A DNA stretch of 64,000 nucleotides, taken from the NCBI GenBank assembly GCA_014607495.2, contig CP053169.1, positions 2,232,001 through 2,296,000 on the forward strand, written 5' to 3'. Below, one piece after another: positions 56,382 through 64,000 of this stretch. Source of the stretch: Carposina sasakii (Eukaryota; Arthropoda; Insecta; Lepidoptera; Carposinidae). The notes under the pieces were generated by a model, which saw nothing but the letters and a program-made list of their open reading frames with translations, was not told where the DNA came from and did no database searches. Made by a program: the position numbers and the translations under genes. Position 1 is the stretch's first letter. Every line of letters begins with the position of its first letter.

Positions 56382-59300
56382 AAAGGATGATGCAAGAGAT
56401 TGTATGAAATCTGGTACCCGCTCCAATAGTGATGTGTGATATATCATTGAAAAGGTATTATCTTATAGAATATGAATAAGTATGGCGCCTGTCTTGATTT
56501 ATAGTCAGATCTGATTGCCAGCCTAATATAATATCAGGGTAATATGGATTTTCCTTTAATAAAAAATGAAAATAAACCTTAAGAAAATGAAATAAAATAC
56601 GATTATGATTTCCTTTGTACGTTTCCTTTTTACCATTGATTATGTACAAAAGAAGCAACAGCCGCAACGTAGCTTAATAAGTAAGTTTACAATATGCAAT
56701 GATTACAAATGAAATAAAATGCTTTCAATATGAAACAAAACAAATGAAAACGAAATAATTAATGATAACAAAATGAAATAAAATATTACAGATCCTCATC
56801 TAGTAAGACATCATTAAGGAATAAGGCAGGGGCTACAAATCCCTCGTGCCTGGCGTATCCTAGGTACCACACGATGGACACGATGTGAGCACAGGTACCT
56901 ACAGTACGTCGCCCAGTCAGGCATGTACAGTAGTATTCAGAGATGGTATTGTTATTATTGTTGATTAAAATGTAACAATAATATATTCTTGCTCGAATAT
57001 GTCGAGATTGGATACGACCGCGCATGAGCGAAGAATTTTCATTTATACCATAGTCAGGCAAATCTTCAAGTGCATTTTGTCTATAAATCTCTATTGTGTA
57101 TATTCCATTCTGTAGATGCTCACTGCAGTAAGATCTCGCAAGCTTTATTTGATATGTCCCTAACGCCAATAAAATAACTTCCTCTTCAGTGTATCTTGGG
57201 AATTCTACATCATTAGCTTCTAACCTCACAAAATCAGCTCTTCTTTGATTTAATCTTTTCCTTTCGACATAATTATATAAAATATTAGGCGTATCTAACT
57301 TCAATCTTATTTGTTCTATAATCATATCGGCGTATTGGTTGTCTACGATTGGTTGATGGAAATGGTTCAAAATAGCGGCAGCTATTTTAAAATCATTGAA
57401 CATACTTCGCAATGCCTTATTGAAATATTTTTGGCGTAACAGTTTGAAATCTCGCTTGAATCTGCCGTTAACCACTTCCACTACCCACCGGCACATGGTA
57501 ACCATTCGAGATTCGTTAGCTTGTTCGGTAGTCAGTTGAGATTCTGCTCTGTCCTTTGATGGTGGAACATGGTATTCATAGCCACAAGCTTCTATGTTAC
57601 CAAGGCTATCTCTAAATCCGCGATCCAATATAAATACATCGTTAGGTTCCAACAAAATATGAATCGGATTTTCATTGTTGTTCATAATGCTGCTCATAAT
57701 GTTAGCATCTGTCTTCGTGGCTGCGTATGGTCCCTTTACATCAATGATGTATCCATCTGTGCATACTATCAAGAAAGGCTTTAACAGATTTTGAAACTTG
57801 TGTAAGCTATATGACTGTCGCTGAAACAGGAAGTTGGCACTTTTATGAATATATATGTATGTTCCGTCGCATATTATAATTGCCTTCGAGTTTTCATCGT
57901 CTCCATATATTGCTCTTGGTATAGTAAGGTTCCTTTCTTTGATGTTATTTCTTGTAACGTGGTCCATTCCTAGATGAAGAACTACATATTCCTCGGTAAG
58001 ACAATCTCGTGCTTTTTTTATTAGCCGCTCTAGGTTTTGTCTTGTCATATTAAATAAACTTGCAAGCCTTTGATTGGAATCACCGGTTCGCAGTTTTGTC
58101 AGATATATACCCAGTGCAGTTCTAGGATTTCTGCATCCTTGGATTAGTGAGGGTGTTTGCTCTAATATGGAATCGAATTGTTCGTTATTTCGTCCGGTCT
58201 AAAAATGCATCTCTTCATCGGATAACGCACCTCTGGCATTAAAATCCAACCTAGAACCGTGTTGCAAAGCATTTCTCATCATGTCACAAATGTGACTAAA
58301 CTGCGCTGCATTAAAGTCATGAGTCACGAGACAATTCTGGGGTAGTTCAGCCCAATTATTATTTTGGAGGTGCTCTTGACACACTCTTGCACCGTCGGGA
58401 ATGTAAATCCTATACTCACAAAATGTATGTATCTTTACAACTTTCGGGATCCTGTAACGAGTTGTGTTTTGACAGTTGTGAAATATACAGTGCCTCGGTG
58501 TGTTTGGTGCTCTTGAATACTCGGGAACATGAATAGCATCCACATTTTGTTGTTGTGGTTCCTGGGGTACTTCTTGGATAGGAGGCGGTCTGATAGCATT
58601 TTCAGCCCTTTGCCAACATCGATGGCATAAACTTCGCGTATTGTCAAATACTACCTGAAACAATAAACAATATATTTTACCAACCGGTTCACCTCTTAAA
58701 ATAGCCAATACGTAAACATAAAAATAACAATAGTCAAAATAATGGGTATATAGTTAAGCATAAAATGACCACGTGCGTGTTTACGCAACGAGTAAGTGAA
58801 TAAATGATTAGTTAGTGTAATCAATCATAAATGATATCATATGACCCAACCATTTAGACCTAAGGTACCTTTTAATTGTAATTAAAATATGATCTTACCT
58901 CCAAGACTCCATTGTCTTGAATATAAGCTGCTAATTCTGGTTGTAGTCTTGGGAGATCATCAGTCAGAAGATGACGCTGATATCTTCCGCGGTAGAACCC
59001 TCTACGACACATCACACAGTTGCGAGCAGGTTCCATTTTTTTCACAGTAGTTCGAAAAGCACTTCACAGTTCGTTAGAAGTATCACCAAAGTCCAAGAGA
59101 AAGCCGGGGTCAACGTAAAGAAACGGTTATCGGAGTCCAAAAACAATGCTATGGTCGTAAATAGTCGCTGAATAGTACGGGAAGACGGGGAAGCGCAGTC
59201 ACACACACAATACAAACGAACGACTGAAGCTATCCGTTGCGTCGGTCGACACTTGCGCGTGCGCTCGGTCTTCCCCCCGTCCCCCGCCGCTGGTACCCTG

Positions 59301-59556
59301 CCCGCCTTCCCGGGCAGGTAAGGAAATGATTCATAACTCCTATTGATGTACAAAAGGGTAGTGAATTATGAAATAATAATAAAAACGTTATTCTATTCTT
59401 GCTACAACTGGCATGTTATAGTACCTGTTATTTCTGAACGGACTAAGATTTGGAACTAGTGGCCATAATAATTATTGTTAGGCTCACAAAGAGCTATCCA
59501 ATGACGTACTACACTAAGCTATTGGTGGTGGGTACCAAGATTTTGCATCATCCTTT
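56382..59556 (-). mobile_element. ISL2EU-type DNA transposon nested in the pogo-like element
   Basis: Both ends carry AAAGGATGATGCAA (56382 on plus; reversed, ending at 59556). After a 12-nt difference both continue as AATCTGGTACCC-like sequence and CCAATAG. The element is about 3.17 kb and carries one minus-strand gene with two exons. A GC-rich stretch at 59160-59330 upstream of the gene is the probable promoter. The exact target duplication is not resolved because the flanks are runs of T and G. The element separates the right terminal repeat of the pogo-like transposon from its body. Confidence 0.8.
56786..59036 (-). pseudogene. ISL2EU-family DDE transposase with SWIM zinc finger, two exons, one internal TAG
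   Basis: Exon 1 (58899-59036) begins at ATG and encodes 46 residues (MEPARNCVMCRRGFYRGRYQ at the start), ending at a consensus donor E|GTAAGATC. Exon 2 starts at 58654 after TTTCAG and runs to the stop at 56786. CVMC in exon 1 and CHRC in exon 2 form a probable zinc-binding N-terminus. The catalytic region shows CDGTYIYIHKS (first Asp), FILDRGFRD (second Asp) and RWVVEVVNGRFKRDFKLL (Glu). Near the C-terminus, YYCTCLTGRRTVGTCAH gives the CxC...CxH pattern of a SWIM finger. This arrangement is typical of ISL2EU transposases. A single TAG (58199-58201) interrupts the otherwise open frame between DEEMHF and TGRNNEQF. The rest of the protein looks intact, so inactivation seems recent. Confidence 0.88.
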
Positions 59557-59610
59557 GGGTTTTATTTCAAAAAATCGATATGGTGATCCATATTTAGGGA
59601 ATTTACTCTA

Positions 59611-61050
59611 AATTTTTTAATTTTTTTTTATTACTTGATCGGGCGAAATTTATAATGTCCAGTGTTTATGCTAGTTTTTTCATAGACAGATATTAATTAT
59701 TTCTCGTGAAAAAATCTTGCCACACGGAAAAACGCAGTCTATTTACTCAACTTTGGACCCTAATATTTTTGGAAACCAGACACTTGCCAGGTATGCTTCC
59801 ATGGAGAAAAATGATCGTGATGATGAGGAGATTCCGTAGTTTTCGAGAACGTTGACGACCAAAAATCACCTGTATAATTCTATTAGAGGCAATCTTCGAC
59901 AACCTATCTGGGTTGATACAATTCATGTTTCAGAAAGCTTTTATCCATAATAATGCTAATATGATAGGTTGTTTTCCCTTTTATGAACTGCAATAGGAAG
60001 CGCAAATTCGTATTAGATTTTTATATTCGTTGGCAACTGGCTGGTGGTGTGAAACCTTTTTGAAACGTTTTTATAATGTTTTTCTTATTGTATTTTGGCA
60101 CTGACTCTGCTTGTATGTTTGTTATATGTATTTGCCTTATTCTAAGACTATAACAATCAGACTAGAGACTATTTACTTATTTTATTTATATTATGATGTT
60201 CCCAAATCCACAGCACTTTAACACGTTTAACATGAGTACATAAGGACATAACTTACTGCCACAACTGACGGATTTGCATAAATAGGTATACCTACTAAAT
60301 GGCAATGCATCGTTTTACTTGTTTCTACAGTCCATACTCTTCAGTTGTTATCACAAATTCTAATTTCTTTATTTGTTTTACATTCTTGAAAATTTTTGAT
60401 CCATAACGCAACCACAAACGAATCGTTAAAGAAACGCGGTGCAAAGCAATACTTACTCGTACTTAGAGCTGGAGTATTAAGGTATATTTTAGCATGCAGT
60501 GGTCGCGAGTATGACAGAATAAAATTAAATATCTGTCTCGTGCTGAAATGTGTCTAATTACGTCACCGTAAAGTCATTATTGCTTTGTTCTGAGCGCCTA
60601 CAACAGTTCTGTTTCGGCTTCGTTCCAACTCGAGACTTTTCAAGAATTGGTCCCCTGAGCTATATACTCGTATGTTAGTTAATTAGACTTGTGATTTGTG
60701 TAGAATGGTTGTTTATTTATCTATATTTTCGGCGTTATACAGTATGATAATGGTAAACCTCAGGCCAGACGGACCGATGACTTAAAGAGGGCAGGGGATC
60801 GAGCCGTGTAGTGTGCTCTGGGGGAGCCCTACGTTCAGCAGTGGACCGCAATAGGCTGACAACGATATAAACCTACAGCAGTGAGTCTCTATATTTATTT
60901 TGGGAGAACGAAGCAGGGGCGATCGTCTATATAAAATACAAAATTATCACCGGAGCAAAGCGAGGGCCGATCATTAGTGTTCTATAAAAAGAAGAAAGAT
61001 ATTAACGTCGAATAAATTCAGAGTAAAGTCAAAAGTGGGAAAATGTTAAA
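59611..61050. other. Right flank of the nested transposon, no gene seen
   Basis: AT-rich sequence with one RTE tail fragment at 60770-60862. Nothing else recognised. Confidence 0.5.
60770..60862 (+). repeat. RTE tail/R2 3' end fragment
   Basis: GACCGATGACTTAAAGAGGG, GGGGGAGCCCTACGTTCAGC and CGCAATAGGCTGAC are a diverged match to the RTE-like LINE C-terminus. Confidence 0.58.
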
Positions 61051-61610
61051 ATTTTATTTGACTTGATGCTGATAGTGACTGGAGTCGGGCCACTAAAAGG
61101 AACCTACCCACAAAATTTCGGTCTCGAAATAGTATGGAGTATTCCTAAACAACTCAGGAATGTTCATACAATCTTGAAAAATAAACATTAGTAGTTAGTA
61201 TTTGTAATAACCTTTAGTTATATTAATAATAATTTAGAAATTAACATTAGTGAATTAAATCCCAATTCAATATCCCGATTCGACCTTTATTCGACGTGCC
61301 CGCACGAAGCCGCGGCAGGTCATTAGTTATACATGCGAACCTTCCTCAGACAGAACCGTCCAATCTTAATTTACATGAACATTAAACAATGAAGAATAGC
61401 AGACAAAACTGATAAAGGTCGAATCAGGCTATTGAATTGGGATTTCATTCACTAATGTTTATTTTTCAAGATTGTATGAACATTCCTGAGTTGTTTAGGA
61501 ATACTCCACACTATCTAGAAAATAAACATGTGATTTCGAGGCCGTGTGGATAGGTTCCTTTTAATGGCCCGACTCCAAAGTCACCATCAGCATCAAGTCA
61601 AATAAAATTT
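61051..61610. mobile_element. Long foldback element with arms over 200 bp
   Basis: The left arm (61051-61300) and right arm (61394-61610) are mirror copies, sharing TTTATTTGACTTGATGCTGA, ATTCCTAAACAACTCAGGAA and TCCCAATTCAATA. The left arm has about 55 extra bases near 61194-61250. A Helitron-like GCACGAAGCCGCGGCAGG end lies in the centre (about 61297-61327). Confidence 0.78.
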
Positions 61611-62068
61611 TGGCAATGGAAATTCGAAAGTCTGACAACGGTGACGAAGTCTTAGGAGGCGATTTATTTTATCTAAGTAGTAGAGGCAGAGCAAGACGGG
61701 GATGTCGGGATGACGTCGATAAGTTTCTGCCAGGGCAAAAGGAGTTAGCAAAGAACCGGGAGGTGTGGATTTAAAAGGGCCTTTACCCATCATTGGGACA
61801 CCACGATCGCTACATAAAAAGGGGAGTCAAAAATACATCATAATGGCATAAAGAATCTAGTAATTTTGTAAATAGGCTGCGTATCGACCTTTGACTGTAA
61901 CATTTAAAAGCAGAGATACATTAAACTAAAGAGTCAATTTATAGGCAATTTGGACTGTAGATAATGTGTTGTTAATAGATACATTATACCATTAGCATTT
62001 TAGAAGTTAGAAGTAAACAAGGACATTATTTTTACTATAATCTGTACTAACGACACTATCCCGGCATT

Positions 62069-62592
62069 GGGCATTTTTCCACTAGACGACACGACAACGA
62101 CACAACTTCGACATTTCGTCATCTAGTATGGGGGGCCGTGTCGTGGTTGATGAAGTAGTACCGTAGTTCAAAATGAGCCATAATATTAATGGCTCCTCCA
62201 TACAATCGGCGATGTCAGTTCGCCTTGGTTTGTCTCAATTCGACACTATCATCGTGCAGGCATCCACACGTATCCACACGTTCGTCTAGTAGTAGTTTGT
62301 CGACGGCACAGAGTATTCGTACATTAGTTTATATGAATGATCGACGAACGTGTGGGCACCTCCACAAATCAACCATCGAATCCCTTTGATGTATGCCCGA
62401 AAAACCGACAAATAGGCGAACGTCGTCGAACCTTGTCGAACTAGGACAATCGTCGACGAATGCCGACAAATCTGCCCTCTACACAATCGAGTTCGCCCGT
62501 GTTCGTCAGAGTTCGCCCATTGTATGGAGGAGCCATAATACATTTATGCTTCCAAAAAAGCCGTGATCGTGTCGTCTAGTGGAAAAATGCCC
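62069..62592. mobile_element. TIR element GGGCATTTTTCCACTAGACG, with nested MITE
   Basis: GGGCATTTTTCCACTAGACG at the left and its exact complement at the right (26 bp perfect). The flanks ATT / ATT fit a 3-bp target duplication. A second MITE is inserted inside. Confidence 0.75.
62190..62535. mobile_element. Harbinger-like MITE, TAA target duplication
   Basis: TGGCTCCTCCATACAATCGG at the left and CATTGTATGGAGGAGCCA at the right, flanked by TAA at 62187-62189 and 62536-62538. It is 346 bp. A 3-bp TWA duplication is typical of PIF/Harbinger. Open frames inside are not genes. Confidence 0.78.
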
Positions 62593-62984
62593 ATTACATG
62601 CTATACCTACTTAGTCACTACCCGTCGGGTTTATTGAGTTCACTTAAATGAGATATCTCGAACTACCCAACAGATTGACACCATGAAGAAGCTTTGGTTT
62701 GAGCAGACCGGACGCGTATGCGTAGACGTAAGCACGTACCGCTAAGTTGTAAAGTATGGAACTGTATAAGACAGGAAACATCGCTTGCCGTCTACGCTTA
62801 CATCTATACATACGCATCCGGTCTGCCCGAGCCTATATAGTTCCAAACATTACAACTCGTGATACATACACGTCTACGCTTACGTCCACGCATACGCATT
62901 CTGTGTGCTCAAGGCTTAAGACAGGGCACACAGCTTGCTGCCTACGCTTACATCTACGCATACGCATCCGGTCTGCCAACATCA

Positions 62985-63090
62985 ACTATACCCACAAAAT
63001 TGGTCAGAAGTCGCATCATGTAGTTCTATCGGCCCTTGGTGCTTTGCCTACCCCGTAAGGGATAAAGGCGTGATTATATGTATGTATGAA
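62985..63090 (+). repeat. Dispersed repeat R1, 3' end only
   Basis: It carries ATACCCACAAAATTGGTCAG and AAGGGATAAAGGCGTGATTA. Confidence 0.68.
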
Positions 63091-63470
63091 CATGGGATTT
63101 AAGTGGTAAATTTAGTAATATTTGTTAAATAAATATATAAATAAGTGGGTTCCTCACCTGCCCTTGGTGCACCCTGCTATTTAACGGATGAGGCTCTAAC
63201 GCTAAATAGCTTATAATATCTATTTAGATTGACATGGAAACATTTCGTAGCGTTGAGATTTTGATAAAAACCTTATAGAAGCTCGGTCGTCCATATACTA
63301 AACTTTTGTTTATTACAGGGAATTTGTGTATTATGGGCGTCTTCAAGTTCAGTTAAATTGTGAGTAAGAATATTTCCATAACCAAATTGAAATCTTTAGA
63401 ACACTTACCTCGTAGTCTTTTAGTATAATTTATAAATTATACTAAACTTAACTGAAACTTAACGATTTAC

Positions 63471-63838
63471 GGCCAATTGGTGTAGTAGGTAGTGGCCCTG
63501 CCTGCAGCGCCATAGGTTTACACACTTCGCAACACATTAACTTAGCCCCACATTAAGATCCATAAGGTCTTGTGTCGTGGGTACTAAGCAACGGTATATT
63601 AATACATAGATAAGTATAGAAACATCCATGACTCGGAAACAAACATCAATATTCATCATATCAATATTTGCACCTACCGGGATTCGAACCCAGGACCTAT
63701 GGCGCAGCGAGCAGGGCCACTACCAACTACACCGTCGGTCCTGGGTACGAATCCCGGTAGGTGCAAACATTGATATTATGATGAATATTGATGTTTCTTT
63801 ATATGTACTTATCTATATATTTATATACCGTTGCTTAG
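63471..63838 (+). mobile_element. Type C SINE split by an inverted type C SINE
   Basis: The plus-strand head (CCAATTGGTGTAGTAGGTAG...GCCATAGG, to about 63513) and the plus-strand rest (TCCTGGGTACGAATCCCGG from about 63739, through CCGTTGCTTAGTA) flank a full minus-strand copy (about 63514-63738). The inner copy broke the outer one between its A and B boxes. Confidence 0.78.
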
Positions 63839-63845
63839 TAGGGGA

Positions 63846-64000
63846 AGATCGGGTAATGGGAGTCAGCGGGTAATAGTGGTCACCCACACATCTCCAAAAG
63901 TAACACTAATAGAAACGCGTTAAGAGGAGGCAGACCTTATTTAGCATCTTTTTGATGAAATATGCTGAAACGGGTGCATGTTTGTTTAATGTGAGACTAT
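63846..64000 (+). mobile_element. Possible left end of another transposon, cut by the window edge
   Basis: GGGAAGATCGGGTAATGGGA, followed by GTCAGCGGGTAATAGTGGTC, repeats GGGTAATRG twice near the start. This recalls the repeated ends of the pogo-like element at 53356. It interrupts the SINE tail at GCTTAGTA. The rest lies outside the window. Confidence 0.3.

Larger units (their letters stand above)
53356..59608 (+). mobile_element. Pogo/Tigger-like DNA transposon (interrupted by a nested ISL2EU element)
   Basis: The ends are inverted repeats matching GAGTAARTTCYYTAAATATG at 53356 and, reversed, up to 59608. Both are flanked by TA (53354-53355 and 59609-59610), the target duplication of the Tc1/mariner-pogo superfamily. 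The transposase gene, its PHD finger and repeated GGTCCATATT-type motifs lie between. The right terminal repeat sits about 50 bp beyond the right end of the nested element at 56382-59556. Without that insertion the element would be about 3.1 kb. Confidence 0.88.

Overview
This window looks like genomic DNA of a lepidopteran insect (a ditrysian moth or butterfly). The evidence is the mix of short tRNA-derived SINEs, many small Helitrons ending in CTAG, RTE-type LINE tails reading [16 protein letters not shown] sequence, abundant TA-flanked MITEs, and one multi-exon chemoreceptor gene with insect splice signals. The DNA is AT-rich, and most of it is intergenic or intronic sequence made of old transposon debris.

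Host gene. I could assemble one host gene: a gustatory receptor (7tm_7 / insect Gr family) on the minus strand. Nine coding exons lie between 43548 and 25813. All junctions from 31852 downward keep the reading frame. Together the exons encode about 410 residues with hydrophobic segments and Gr-like blocks such as RLSSLH...[13 protein letters not shown] and VEPCH. The first exon or exons (above 43548) and the last exon (below 25813, expected to carry the TY...QF motif) were not found.

The large Gr intron (31853-43410) holds a tandem duplication. Copy 1 is about 31965-37433 and copy 2 is about 37434-41866. Each copy carries the same minus-strand CR1/Jockey-like LINE fragment, a plus-strand RTE tail, a SINE and part of a foldback element. 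After the duplication, copy 1 received a 1.95 kb hAT element (exact 8-bp target duplication) and copy 2 received a 0.8 kb Helitron (A|T insertion, TC...CTAG). Each copy therefore preserves the empty site of the other.

53354-59610 is a nested transposon. A pogo/Tigger-like element (TA target duplication, matching ends) encodes a transposase with psq and CENP-B type DNA-binding regions, a DDE_1 domain, a lysine-rich tail and, beyond one in-frame stop, a PHD finger. An ISL2EU-type element (two-exon gene, DDE transposase with a SWIM zinc finger) is inserted in it only about 50 bp from the right end. Each transposase is broken by only one or two small lesions.

The rest comprises 1-25 kb (SINEs, Helitrons, MITEs, RTE and LINE fragments, microsatellites), 42-53 kb (SINE and LINE tails, a 0.9 kb foldback, Helitrons) and 59.6-64 kb (a long foldback, nested MITEs, a SINE inserted in a SINE, and what may be another transposon end at the window edge). 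I saw no true tRNA, rRNA, CRISPR or bacterial-type feature.
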